Shown: positions 10,999 to 26,211 of the stretch, piece by piece | Layout of the letters: each line of letters starts with the position of its first letter | How positions within the stretch are numbered: position 1 is the stretch's first letter | Source: Oasisia sp. SBJ-2009 | Taxonomy: Eukaryota > Annelida > Polychaeta > Sabellida > Siboglinidae | Reading direction: 5' to 3' | NCBI GenBank assembly: GCA_964017155.1 | Contig: OZ024856.1 | Span: 40,628,270 to 40,692,269, forward strand | Length of the DNA: 64,000 nucleotides | Position numbers and translations under genes: made by a program | Notes under the pieces: model-generated | Databases searched by the model: none | Told to the model about the DNA's origin: nothing | What the model saw: the letters and a program-made list of their open reading frames with translations, nothing else

Positions 10999-13222
10999 TT
11001 GTTACATACTAAAATACTAATAATTATAAAAGTGTTCATGGCTAATGGTTACCGATATTTGAGCTCGCAGTAACATGTTATTGATTTGAACATTTTTACA
11101 AAAGGATTGTTTTATAATTATTTCCTGATAGTATAACATAATTAAAAATTCATAACTATGTGCTAGTATCTTCTACTGATCAGCTATTTGAGAATAGTAA
11201 TCTGTGACGATATTACAGAAACAAATTTGTGGTCTGATCTCACGGTTTAAAGGCAACAGGCTGGTCGCGCCACTTGACGGAGTTCACTATGGTGGAAATG
11301 ACTCGAAGTGGAATGCACGTTATTTATTTGTAAACACATTTTGATCGAATTCAGACATTAATTATTATTTTATGATCACGCGACAAGTTCATACGCGTAG
11401 TACAGGTATAGTAGATACGCCATGCGAAGTTTGTGATCAATTTGATGGTTGTTTCGAGGTGCGGGCCTAAACTAAAACTGCAAAAGTAAAATTGTTCAGA
11501 TTATAAATTCCATGTCTATGACTCTAGCTACCAGCATATATATATATGGACTCGCTATATAGATCACATACAGTCAAACAAACAAACCAAACACATCCGT
11601 ACACAAAACGTACACAGAGATGCGCATTTGGATCATTATACAAACATACAAAAATAAGTACGCATCCTTTACCCCCAAGCCATGCTCGGAAAATAATATA
11701 AAGTCAGTCACCGGGGTAAACATTTTACAATTGGGTTCTCTATATAAGGTCCATCATCTATTCTCTGGATATATTTCCTAGCTGAGTTGCTCTACTTTGA
11801 CCGGGAGATAAAGATATTGTTCATAGTAACCGACATCTATGAATACAATCTTATGGAGCGCTTTCACAAACTTGCGCACTGTAATGTGACCAAGTCTCAA
11901 AACATACACTGTATTTGCATTGAAAACAAACAAAAGTGTTGTTGGCATAATAGTGTCATTTCTGAACACTGAAAACAGACCAAAATCAAATGGCCAACAT
12001 TTAAATTCCACCAAAAACTGAGTCCAATATTTCCAACCGTATTGATAAATTGTGACTGATCCCTGGCCTACTTGTTAGAATAAGCATGGCTTCCACGAAC
12101 TGTCGTCAGCCTAGGCCTACATTATTTAAGTGTGCCCCATAAATAGATCGCACCCTCACGCACTATAGACTCAATACAGCGTGTAAACACATGCGGCAGG
12201 CGGAGATGTAGCATGAGCAAACCTACGCGTTCGCAATTAACATATGCAAACTAATAAAATTGCTAATACATCCAGTGACACTGTCGTAGATGGCATAAGT
12301 ATCTATACGATGACAAAGAAGAACATGACATTCGGTGACTGAAACTCCACGTACATCCTGTCGAAATATGGAACTCCCCAGTTTTCCAACCCGTCGGGCA
12401 AGTTATGAAGAAGAAAAATATTAATCTACTAACCATGCATACGAACCATCCCAGTGAACCACACACGCAACATTTCAGACCGACAGAACTATAGGAAAAA
12501 CTGCTAGAGACGTGGGTTGACATACAAACATGCATACTGTTTTGTAATTATACCACAACCACGCTCGGAGAACGCAGTCACCCGCGCTAAAAACGTATGA
12601 AAATTGCTATCCCCTTGGACTCATCTCCACTGCCCGAGGTAACTATTCTAGCTGAGTTGCTTGGCTTTGCAAATAATTTGCCCACACGAAACCATCTCTA
12701 GATGCTAATGAAAATGCATAATTGAAATCGGATCAGAAGTGAATCTTAGGGAGTGCTTCCACAATCCTGTACGTTGGAATGTGACCAAGGGTCAGATGAG
12801 TTGCACTGAATCTAACAAAAGTATTGTTGGCGTAATTATGAACGTTGCAAATAGACTAAAACCGCAAATGCCCAATAGTTGAATCCGACCCCGAACCCAC
12901 GCAAAAATGCTTCAATCATTGTAATTGATCACTGGCCAATGTAAACAATACAGTTATAAATTAAAACATTTAGTAAAAACAACTGAAATATCAATGCGTA
13001 TACTCATTACTCATACGCCTAAATATGCATATACGTAATGATAGCTGAGTAATTCGTAAATACCAACTTATCTGGAAGAACCTTTTTTTGCGAACGCTGC
13101 ATGTGGAGTGTAGTCACACCACCACGAGAACGGCCCGCCGGGCCACGGTGTCCGTAGTTTGCAAAGTGCACTATCACTGTTCCAAAGTCGTGCTGTTGTG
13201 TCTAAACTCGCTGTTCCTAAAG
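10999..13222. other. Non-coding stretch with a diverged internal duplication
   Basis: No gene was found. Segments around 11760-12000 and 12640-12900 share ordered words (CTAGCTGAGTTGCT, AATGTGACCAAG, TGTTGGC, AACTGAGTCC-like tails). A third related piece (TGTGTCCCCAAAATAGACCGC, about 13754) resembles 12132-12155. The pattern suggests an old direct duplication of roughly 0.9 kb, since invaded by the element at 13232. The short open frames here have no recognisable product. Confidence 0.4.
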
Positions 13223-13231
13223 TCAACAAAT

Positions 13232-13436
13232 GGTAGTGGCTTCTTGCTAACCACTCATTTATAAATGCATGTAAAACACCTAATGTCAATCTTGTCAAAA
13301 GTACCTTCAACCTAACCATAACCCAAACCTAAACTATAACCCTAAGCATAAACCTATATCCATAAACCTAAACCTTATTTCACATAAGAACAAAAAAGGG
13401 CATTTGTAGGTGAGTGGTTAGAAAGAAGCCACTACC
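13232..13436. mobile_element. 205-bp MITE, telomere-like interior, 9-bp target duplication
   Basis: The left end GGTAGTGGCTTCTTGCTAAC and the right end GGTTAGAAAGAAGCCACTACC are inverted repeats of about 25 bases. The element is flanked by an exact 9-base duplication TCAACAAAT (13223-13231 and 13437-13445). The interior contains degenerate CCTAA/CCCTAA words (about 13308-13372). A second copy of the same design lies at 53174-53375. Confidence 0.88.
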
Positions 13437-14013
13437 TCAACAAATCGACAAGGTGAGGTCGAAGGTCAATTTGGCCACCAAGTCGCGGTCTCCTCACAAA
13501 GATCCATTTCCATATTCAGGTTTCGTACATCGTTTCGATTAGATCCAATCGAAAGGTAACCCGAAAGAGTTCGCAGTTTTTTTTTATTAATTAACATATA
13601 TGCATAACTCAACTAAGCAGTACGTGATTGGGGAATATTTGATAGCTCTGCATTTTGTGAAATTACTAAGAAACGCTGGGAGCAAAACATTTGAATGGAT
13701 AGAACAGTTTTAAAGTAAACCTGGCCTCTATACTAACGTTCAGTTGTATCAGTGTGTCCCCAAAATAGACCGCGCGCTAAGTTTCCGCCTTGAACCCCCC
13801 CCCCCCCCCGAACGCGGTGTCTAAGGTCTTAGGTATTTTCCACAAACAAACATAGTTATTATTAAATGACGTCTATATATGGCGAATTATATTCTGCAAA
13901 TTAGAAAGATATTATCAAGAACATAGTTAGAAATGTTATGTCTGCACATATGCAAAGGCCAGCATTGGTAGAATAAAATCAGTGAGTGTTGTTGGTCTAA
14001 CAAAAAAGAAGCG

Positions 14014-14313
<300 letters not shown>

Positions 14314-14717
14314 TTACAATTCATAATGTCAATTATCATGCCAACGTGATGAAAACAGCCCCGTAACTTTCATACATTTAATGCCTTCATAACTTTTATA
14401 ATACCAATAATGTAATATATGTATTACCATACAGTGCACGAGATGTACTGATCCGTAACATGGTTTATATACAGTTTGATGCAACACACACGCACGCACG
14501 CACGCACACACACACGCACACACACACACACACGCGCCGACGTGCACATGCTCGTACTTTGACACTCCAAAATGCATTCTGTGTTGTCAGATGTTTTTGT
14601 GTTTGGCCCATTTAGCCTCGTCAATAATAAATGTGACAAGAGTAGATCAGTTTTTACTACAAATAGGTTACTTCACGCAGTAATTTCCACAGCAGGTGAC
14701 ACAGATTTCCTGCAGCA

Positions 14718-17700
14718 ATGGGCAAAGACACAGTTCGCCATCGGTCCACTGGGCAGAGCGCCTCTAGTGGCGGTGATGAGAAACACATAAAGAACGTGTT
14801 AGAAGAAGACGAGGAAGAAACTGGAGATGCCGGGTACAGAGAACTTTAGCACAGACACATCACACGGGTTAACTGGAGTTGAAAAACTGATCTACTGTAT
14901 AATGCCTATATACTTCTTCTGATATACCAAAAGCAGGGTTCGTTTTAATCATCACATCAAGGGAGTAATGTACAGACTTATTGACACACTGGTGATATCA
15001 CTGAGACGTATTGCTGGCATTTTCAATGTTTCTTAAAGTCAAACCAGTATCATTGTTGTTATACATATAATAACAATATCGTGGTGTCACGACCAGTTAT
15101 TAAAATGTATTGCTCTTTGGCAGTGTGAAAATATTATGGTATTGCAAATCAAAACACATTTCTACCATTGCTACCACAAGTCATGTATGTTAAATGTTCC
15201 CTCTATGACATTTGTGTATTCAAATAATTACAGAAGAGCTGAATAGAAGGGTCTTAGATTGGAGTTATTCTAATACTAGCAATAATACATAGTATAAATA
15301 TATTTTATATTAATAAATCTTGAATTTGAACCAGTGTACACAGTTCAGATTATGAATATTTTTGTGAAACCTAACTGTTTTAAAATGTATTTCAATTAAA
15401 TGCTACATGATAATAACTACATGTGTATATATTTTTTCAGATGGACAACTCTGATTATTAGAGTTCTGGCTGGGCTCATCGTCACCTTTGTATTCATACC
15501 TGGACTTTTACTTCTCCTCGTCAGTTTGACCGTTCCAGCACCTATCAATCCTGTCGTAATAAGGTAACTTACAAGACTTTTCAAGATGTTCTTGGATATG
15601 TGATTAATTATTCACTTTCGAAAAACTGTTACATTACCTTTCAACACGGTTGTTAAACATATTACTTTTCATCAGATTAATGACATTATGTTATAACATA
15701 CGGTGTTGTACATTGTGTTATATCGTCATCATTATGCAGCCATATTGTCCCGTGGCTGGCGGAGGACCTCTGCCTACTCATTTCACACCTGCCTATCTTG
15801 CGCTATCCTCTGCCAGATGATACCCTTCCAGTACTCGTCTCGTTCGTTTCGACATCGTCCCGTCGATCTTCCTCATGATCCTTTCGTTGCTTTTAATGCC
15901 CACAAACTCACAACATTTCTGAGTAAACATATCTGCATTATTCTCTATCAGGTCACATAATTTCACTACCTTAACAGAGTGTGGTATGTTGCTAAAACAA
16001 AGTCTGTTCCACTTATCCCTAATAATAGAAGAAGAATAAAGACACTATTATGGTGAGTTGCGTTTATTATTGACAGCGTTCCCGAGCCACCCAAGATGGA
16101 GGGCGCACTAGAGGTCAACGACCTTCTGACCAGAGGTGAACGACTCTTTGAGAATGAGATTATGGGACCTGAATCAATTGTGTTTCACAAAGGTAAATAT
16201 TTCAGGCATGAGATTCTTCCGCGAAATTCGTGAACCCGATTTGGCCGTTTCTGTAATTCATCGTTTTTTAATATTGGGGAGAAAAACTGCTTTAAAAAAC
16301 AATTACCAAACTCGCGTAGATCACATTCGCAACCGTCGTCCTTTTAAAAGTAAGCCGCATTTTGATTAGCTAGGAACAGCGAGTCGGGACACAGCTTGCA
16401 ATTTCCGCACGCGCACCAATGGAAAGTTGCATGTCGTTATAGTAGATGACCAAATAAGGCCGATTTTACTATGCTCTGCGTCAGAAATTTTACATTCCCA
16501 TTCATACGGTCGGAATCGGGAAAACGTGGTACCAGTAGAAAACCTAATTCCTGGTCTATCCAATATATATTATGTCATGATCAGCCAATGTTGCTGCGGG
16601 TTTCCCGCGGACCCGGTCAGGCTATTTTTGCTATCTATCGCATCGATGATATAAGTCGAATATTTCCGCGTCATTATATCGGCAAAATGCCTGCCAGTAG
16701 CCATGTTATTTAAAGGCAAAATAAGTTAACTGTTTCGTGGCATACACCTAATAGAGTTAATATAAAGTAACAATTTCCACATATACTCAATTTTTTTACG
16801 CCAGCGGTTTACCAGAAAAATATTTTTTAACACCCAGCCATCCAAATACTGCGCGCTACTCCATCTTAGACGAAGAATGACGTCACGACGGTGATCGAGG
16901 CGCTCTCCACGCAGATTCACTGCATGGGGTTTGGCTGTTGTCATGAAATGGCTGCAACTCGGCAACGCGCGTAACATGCTGATGACGGTAAATATAAAGT
17001 TGTCTATTATAGTTATCGCTGAAATCATCCCATCAACTGATGATACATGACTACATGTCTACTTCAAAGCATTTCTCCTAAAAATGGACCGAGCAAGATG
17101 AACTGTACTTGGACTGGAGGGATTCCAAACAGTACGCCCGCAAATGTGAATCAATTTCTTCAATACTACCGGTTGTTTCAACTATTATTGCAACCGTATG
17201 CCGAACAGTAAGGCATAATTACTAAAGTTTACCATAGATTTGACCACAGATTTAGATACACGTCTACAAGCAGCTGCTAGATGTCACGCCAACTGAACGA
17301 ACTGTCGAAGACTCGAAGTTGTTGACCCTTAACAACGTCCCAGGTTAAGGGTCAGACATAGAATGCCGCGCGCTGAATGGCCAAGTCAATTTAACCCTTC
17401 ACTTAATGGCGGCGTCTAGACCATCGTGGATTTCGTTAGAATTTTAGATTTTAAAGTCACATTCTGAGTAAACCGCTGACGTTAAAAAATTGAGTATATG
17501 TGGAAATTGTTACTTTATATTAACTCTATTAGGTGTATGCCACGAAACAGTTAACTTTTTTTTGCCTTCAAGTATGTTACTAATTCAGGCAATTAAACTG
17601 ACTTTGGGTGTTATTTTGAAGTGGACTTTCATCAAGTTGCTGGCGAGTAATGTGGACCGTAGCAGCGTAGCCGTAGCCGGACGAAGCTCTGCACGAAGCA

Positions 17701-20700
17701 ATATAAAAATAAATACCTTGAGCTCGCCTGTCATTCCCACAAATGGTCATCACGTCCAGAGGTATATTGCATTGCAAGCATAGTGAGTGTGAGTGAGTGA
17801 GTTTATTTGGTAAAACATTATAATACATATAAATATAATATTTACCGAGGATAGACACATTAAAGCACACAATAGCACACTTGTTTCCAATGTGTTCCTA
17901 AAAAAATACTAAGAATGAATTTAAGAAAATATAAAAATAAATACATTAATAAATAAACACAGTAATACAATAATTAAAATGTAAATATTTTCAAAGACAG
18001 GTAAACAAATGTCATCAATAAGACAATGTGCTAACATAAAAGGTGCTCTATTTAAAATATAATAACAAGATAGTACGTAGTAAGATTAAATTAACAAAAA
18101 TGTAATTTAAAATGCCACTTTAATTAAGGTGATCATTCGTCAGCCATCAATCTGCTGTATAATAGGGTCGTTACTTTTTTCTAAAACTGATTTTAACTTT
18201 ACATTGCTTAATTTCAGTAGGCAGTTTGTTCCAGTGGCATATGCTGGAATAAAAAAAGGAAGTTTGCCCAGAACCCTTCACTTTTGGAATGACACATGCC
18301 AAGTTGCTGGCTCTTGTAGGGTATCTATGGTGTACCATTTCGACATTTGTTCTTAAATATGCTGGTGCCGTTAGATTTATAATGTTGAACATGTGACCCA
18401 ATTTTAACTGTTCTACTCGACATTCAACAGGTAGTAAACCAACAGTCTTAAATTCATTAGCACCGACATGGAATCTCGGTGGAGCATTTATAAAAAAAGA
18501 CAATCTTGTTCTGACTACGCTGCATTCTGCACTTCATTTTTTTCGACAATCCGCTATACCATGCCGAACATGTGTAATCGAAATTACATTGAATGAAAGA
18601 TGATACAAGTAATTTTTTGGTTTTCATATTAAACTTTCTGGCGTTCCTATACAAAAACTTAAGTTTGTTTGACGTTTTAAAAAGGACGTCAGAGGCTATA
18701 ACATCACCAGAAAGAGACTGATCTAAAGTTACGCCTAAATAGGTGACGGTTGACTTTGATTCAATGACATTTCCTTTACATACAATATTAAGAGTGTTAC
18801 ATTTGCATAACCTTTTCCTTGTTCCAAACACAATGGATTGTGTTTTACCTAGATGGAGCGATAACTTGTTGTCGATTAACCAGTTATTAACGGATTCTAG
18901 TTCACAACTTATAGTTGCCTCGATTTCTACTAAATCCTTTCCTGAGGCAAGCAAGACGGAATCGTCCGCGTACAACAATAGCTTGCATTTTACTGCAGTA
19001 GACATGTAATTTATATATATAAGAAATAACAGAGGCCCAAGTATAGAACCTTGTGGCACGCCGCAAGTGATACCTTTAGCCACAGACATTGTTCCATCGA
19101 CATCGGTAACCTGTACTCGACCCGTCAAATACGATCTAAACCAACATATAGAGAGTTCATCAACACCTACACTACTAAGTTTCTTCAAAAGAATCCCATG
19201 ATCCACAGTATCAAAAGCTTTTTGCAAATCCAATAATACCATACCTGTATACTTGCCATTATCACACTCTTGTTTAATGTAATCAGTTAGGTGGATCAAA
19301 CATGTATCAGTGGAGTACGACGACCGAAAACCAGATTGAAATGTATATAGTAGTTTATGTTCCGTTACAAAATTGTTCAGTTGATTAAACACTACTTTTT
19401 CAAATACTTTAGATATTATACTTAGCACAGAAATTGGTCTGTAGTTCTCAACATTAGTCTTACCCTTCTTTTTGTACAATGGAACAACCCTAGCCGCCTT
19501 AAGATCATCAGGGATATTTCCAGTAGTTATAGATAAGTTTACAATGTGAGTAAGAGGTTTTGCAATGACAGAAGAACCATCTTTGATAAATCTTGCAGGG
19601 AGTTCATCTAAGCCTGTAGCCTTGCTAGCGCTAATACTATTTAATATACTGGAAACCTGATCCACAGTTACACTGACTAGACCAAACATATTATCTGAAA
19701 CATTTAGGTTTTGATAAAAGTCAATAACATGAGCATCCCCAAATCGCCCTGAACATGGCGGAAGCTTCTCGACAAGTGATGAAGCAATGGATGTAAAATA
19801 ATCATTAAAATATTCAGCTACCTTCTGTTTATCAAAACATAACTCATTTTCAATGTTAAGACTAATACTTTTTGGTGTTGTTTTACCTTTTGATGATGCA
19901 CCAATCTCTTTCAGAATTTGCCATCGTTTTTTTGGACGGTTTTGGTTTTCATTTACAGCATGTACACAATACTGAGATTTAGCTTTTTCTTTTTTATATT
20001 TGACTTGATTTCTATGATAAACAAACAATTTGTAGTCCGATTGATCTTTTGACCTTCTAAATTTTCGCAGATATTTATCCCTTTGCCTGATCAAGTTTAG
20101 TATTTCGCTGGACATCCAAGGTTTTGTCCTTTGTTTAACTCGTACCTCCTTATACGGTGCCACTTTATCAATAATTGATAACAATATTGATTTAAATTTA
20201 CCCCAGGCAATATCAACATTGTGACAATTAAATATGTCTGACCAGTCGATATCATCTAGATTTTGTATGAACAGATCTTTACTGTAATGTTTAGTACAGC
20301 GCATTCGAACGGTATTATGTTTGTTAACAGGAGCTGTGATTACCTTTCTTGTACAATAAGTTATTAAATGATCATTAATACCAACATTTAGGACACCTGA
20401 CTGACACACTTTCTCATGGTCAGTTAATAAGATAAGATCAATAGCAGATTCACTATTATCACACATTCTGGTTGGTTCTGTGATCAATTGCTTATAACCA
20501 AATACACGTTCAAAATTACGAAGAGTATTTACAAGAATATTGTTACTAGATGGCACTAAAACATTAGTATTAAAATCTCCAAGCCGAATGCATTCACTAA
20601 AATCGTTTGCTTCATTAAAAGACAGTTCTAACAGTTCATAAAAATCACACTGTCTCGGTGGCCTGTAACAGATCCCTGTCAAAATGGGACGTGTTATATC

Positions 20701-23555
20701 AAATACAACGTTTTGGAAAGCGAAGGAAGGAAGGAATCCCCTCGGAAAGATATATTAGATTGAATAATGAATAAAATGTATACCAATGAACCAATGGCAA
20801 CATCACATCCTGAGTATCACAGTGATCTTGGGTGATTCTTCCGAGGATCTTGGGACATGTGTGGGTTTTACAATGTATCATGATTTTTATTTTTGAAAAT
20901 TATATACACAGTGCAGTCCAACTGTTTACAGAATACTGAAAACTTTCAGTTTTTATTTGTGATATGGTGTTTCAATACCTAAAAAGTAACGTGTTTGAGA
21001 CCATATGCCAAATGTGAAGGTGTATTAAAAAAGTCTTAGAATACACTATATATAGGTTATATCATAGACGTTGATTTGTGGTATATGACCCCCTTCTTCC
21101 CCAGTTAGCCGCGCCGCGTGCAACTGTACCTCGGAAGTGACTTACATCCTCTCACATGCCTGTCTTTTCTAGTTACTTTTAACAAAATATTAGTTAGCTC
21201 TTTAGTAACCTGATATGACACTGTTAGTGACAATTTAGGGCCTAGTAATTTGATAAGGTAAGAATGTGCACAGCATTTTACGCACAGTAATATTTATTAT
21301 CATCAGTTATATTCAAATGCACGGCAGTGTATTTTCATGTTGAAGTAGTTTATCACAAAAGCAATCCTTGTGTGTAGATATAGCAATCAATAGTAATGTG
21401 ACATACCCAGTCCATTGTATTTTATATCGACATGACTTTACAATTATATTGACAGGAAAATAAGTTTATCTGGTGCTGTTTAGAATTGATAATATCAAAA
21501 ACAGAAGAGTGGAAAGAAGGAGGCGAGGAATTTAGATGTGAAGCGATTGTGAGTGATATGTATCCACTGTTTTGATTGGTCTACCCAGGTCACATGTACA
21601 CCGGCAGTGGAGACGGCAAAATTATCGACATCAAAGATGGAAAAATGAACGTGTTGGCAACCTTAGGAAAACCACCATGTGGTGTGTTGCAGGTTGAAGT
21701 ATTAACTGGATATATATTACAATGACAATGCATTCCTAACAGGTAAAACTGGCTCGTTCGCTATTAACAGATAATGAGGCTGTTGAATTGCATAATTTTG
21801 GTTTAAGGCTTATTACTCTCACAAAATTGCGAATACCTTTACTGTCGTAAGTTTGCTGAAGGTTGATTTAATACTTAAATTGCTACCCCCCTAAACGTGT
21901 AAATTCCCTTACAGGTCCTACATATGGTGGGTTTTCCTAAGATTCACATTTCACTGTGGTGCTACAGATGATCACTGAGGGAATAATTTTAATACATCAT
22001 GTAATTTATTTTACAATTATTAGTTAAATTGTGGTACTATAAATCTTGTAAAACACGAATAGGTCTTGTACGCGCCAAAATGGATGGACATCGCTAATAC
22101 TGCGCATTTATTACAAGCCACTTATGCTCCAGTATATATTTGTTAATTCCTTTGGTCAAATTCTAGTTGTATAAAATCCATCAACCAAATATAATTAATA
22201 GGGGTCACAATAGTTGTTGAAACGTCAGCTGACATCCGGATGATGATGATGATGACAACGTCTTGTTGGGTGTGCAGTAATGATTTGTAATGGCTTGCTT
22301 GAAGGTCGTCCTGAGAATGAGCCAAACTGTGGACGTCCGCTCGGGTTACGAATGCATGAAGGAAGCTTGTATGTGGTTGATGCCTATATGGGTCTCTACA
22401 AGATATCTGTAGAAACAGGCGAGTGAAACGTGTCTTCTGAACTGCAGTAGGAGATGACAACACAGGGACGTATATGTATGGATATATGTAGTGTCTCTTG
22501 TGGTATGGTGTAGTTTATTCAGCTCTGGACGACACACGTTGTTGTAGTTGGACAATTCCAGTTGTCAAGCATTTGTGTGACCAGTGTCAAAAGTCTAGTA
22601 AAGACAGTTGGTGTTCGGTTAAGTTACAATACCACAAATCATGTTTATATGCTAGCAACCAAGCAGGGACAGTTACAGAACTTAACATTGCATTTCGTAT
22701 ACATTACATGTACTTTTATACATATAATTATGTACTTTCCACCAACGTTCATGTTATGAGATTAAGTTATGTACATTCCATTAACACTCATGAATAATTG
22801 TTTATATGTTGAAAATTTTGTATTTATAATAAGGGATGGTGTAAATATTAACTGCTGTGGTTGGAAATGAAAAAGTCACTTAATTACTTACTCACATTGA
22901 AGATAGTATATTGAATTTTATTTAGTACAGTGGGTGTAAATAGTTATCTACATTATGAACCAGTTTTCTTTCTCAATATGTACGTACATACGTACGTACG
23001 TATGAATACGTACCTACGTATGTATGGAAGCATTTGTGTATATAGTTTTATTTGTAGATATTATTGGCAAATTTCGAGACTATTTAATTTTCTCCAGTAC
23101 AGAGCTGTCAAAATTGGCCAAAAAATCTATAGAAAACTATAAGCAAAAATCCTATAGAATATTCTATAGAAATGTTAAGGTTTTTTGCCAAGGGATGTAA
23201 CTCAGCTAGAATGTCTAATTTAGATAAATGGGAAAGACTCTTCAGAGGATCGCAATTTTGATAATAGTTTTAGCGCGACTGACTGCCTTTACTTCATCGC
23301 CGGGTAACTCGGCTAGTACTAACTATCATCGAAATTCGTTTATTTCAGGCAAATCACAGTTGCTGTTGTCCAAGATTGATGGCAAAATACCCACGTTTCT
23401 TAACAACCTAGACATTGATAGCAATGGCATCATTTACCTCACGGAAACGTCTAAGAAATGGCAGAAGAGCCAGTTCTTTTACTCATTTTACGAGGGATCT
23501 GGTGATGGAAGGTACGCATTGTTTTCTAGCCGATATACACGTTTTTCACTGGTTC

Positions 23556-23634
<79 letters not shown>

Positions 23635-26152
23635 CAAGGTCATTTTCGAATGCATTACTATAATATATTACTATATTACATTACTGTATTTTTTTGTCAT
23701 AATCAATTTCATTGTGCAGCCGAGGATTTCCGTGTTTGGGTGAAGGCCTCAGCAAGATGTTTCCAGATTTGCCTGTCTTGCACTATCGTATAGTGTCCTT
23801 CCAGTACTCGTCTAGTTCGTCTCTCCTTCGTCCCATCGGTCTTCCTCTAGATCGTTTCTCTTCGTTAGGTTTCCATGTAGTGTTGCTATATCCAACGGTT
23901 ATCTCTGATATTCTATCACATGCCCAGATCCACTTCTGACTTCTTACTTGTTCAATCACGTATATGTCCTTAGTGTTCTCTCTTACCCAGATGTTTGCTT
24001 TTCTATCCCGGTAAGTGATTTTTAAGTGAATGTACTTACGTCCCTCTTTGTTGGTCCCTGTCCCTGTTCCCGCACCATATGTCATTGTTGGGGTTCGCAA
24101 GACGTGTACACTGAAGCTTGAAGATGTCGCAGTGCTTTACAGACGGTCATGATTCTTCTTTGAACCTCCTTGTCTTGGTTTCTGTCTCACGTGCTGTATC
24201 GCCGTCCCATATAAATGTAGCATTCATCGTTCTCTGTGTGCGTGGTGTTGACATAATATATTGGTATGTCGTTTTCCATCATCTCCCTTGTCTTCGAATA
24301 TTTGTTATTCACACTCTGATGTTCGCTTCATCGTCTTGACCATGCAGCATTTGTTTGCGCTCATACTATTATTCATATTAGCGCAGATCGTCGGCGAAAC
24401 AAAAATGGGCCTGAGGCACATCCTACTGTATATTTTCGGCCACTACAAGTAATTATTTTGGTGACTTGGTTTTTAAACTGAGAAATTATTGACTTCCACG
24501 TGTCCGGGGACACATATTCAATATGTTAGTTATTTCTTAAATGAGTTCTCACACATATCCAAGACATACGCTGAATGTGAGCACTCCTCGTCAGGGTAAC
24601 GCAACCATGCAGCGATTAGTATTCTCAGATTAGGTTGCTCTAGGGCGTACCTAGGTCAAGGACACAGTTGGGGGGTAGAACCCTCGGCGTCGAACAACGT
24701 ATCCCATTCCTTTCGCCAGGTTCCATAAACAGAAACGGCGTACTTGTTTCGTAAGGCAATTTGGAAGAGTGACTGTGGAGTTATTCCTCGACAGCCGGGG
24801 TTTCCACAACAACCTAAAGAAGGTTTTCAAAGACATCTTGCATAAAACAAATCATCATTTTATATAATATATAAAATGATGATTATTATAGTTTCGTATG
24901 TGTTTACTTTAGATATCCATTCTAGTTTACATAACATTTAGTTTTGATTAGCCACCTTTTTATTGAAATATGTTTAGTTTTATTTGTTGAGTGTTTTGTT
25001 TTTAATAAACTATGCATAATTTGATTTTATGAGCTTGTAAAATACCTTTGAGCTGCTTAGGCTGAAGACGATGCCATGTAAATGTTTAACAAAAACTACT
25101 GTTACCCGTAATAAAACACATTTTCAGGTTAATACGCTTTGATCCTCACAAGAACACTACAGAGGTGCTGACTGATGGCCTGCACTTTGCGAATGGAGTC
25201 CAACTCTCTCACGATGAAGCCTTTGTGCTGGTTGCTGAGACGTCATATGCTCGCATACTCAGGTAGCAAGGTTGGGGTTGATTGCAGTCGTCCTATATGC
25301 ATAATTAAGACAAGTTGTCTGCAACTAGGTTTGTATTTCTCATTTAATATCATATTCTTATCATTATAATAATAATAATACATAATAAACATATGTTGAA
25401 GCTTCTGCTTTTAATTGCTTTATTAAACGTGATATAGTTGTCACGCCACTGAAGACATTATTTCTACACGTTGTCAACGTATATCGGTGGTGTTAGCAGT
25501 TAAGAAGCAAAGTCATTTTGAAAGAGCAAACTCGGGCGTAAGAGCTTTTAATGGTAAACGTTCAACGTTTAAAAAACCACTAATCTCTAAACATTTCTTA
25601 TTTGTTTCTCTGCATGTGTTTTACAACAATGTTTACGACACCCATATATATAGATGATGTATAAATTATGTAGAATGCTGTCTGTTTCTCTCGCAGGTAC
25701 TACTTGAAGGGTCCCAAGAAGGGACAGGTGGACACCTTTGTTGAGAATCTACCTGGATTACCTGATAACATCCGTCCAAGCAGTGGTGGGGGTTACTGGC
25801 TGTGTGACGTCCTGCCCCGTGGGCCAGGGTTCTCCATGTTTGACTTCCTGGCCTCCAGACCGTGGATCCGCAAACTCCTCACCCAGGTACGTTTGACTGT
25901 TGACTCCAAACAACCCTCAGTTGATGTTATAATAAAATATTATATTTTAAATAACCATTATCAACTGTTGTGTTGTTGTGCATACAGCAGTAAACAATTA
26001 ATATAAAATAAATAATAACTTAACTCAACTCCACGTGCATATATTTTAATAATATGTTATCAATAAGAAGGTTATCAATAAAATTAAATGCTACAGTAAA
26101 ATGCACATTGACGTAAGGCAAAGGTTCACTGAACAAGCAAGTCGTTAAAACT

Positions 26153-26211
<59 letters not shown>

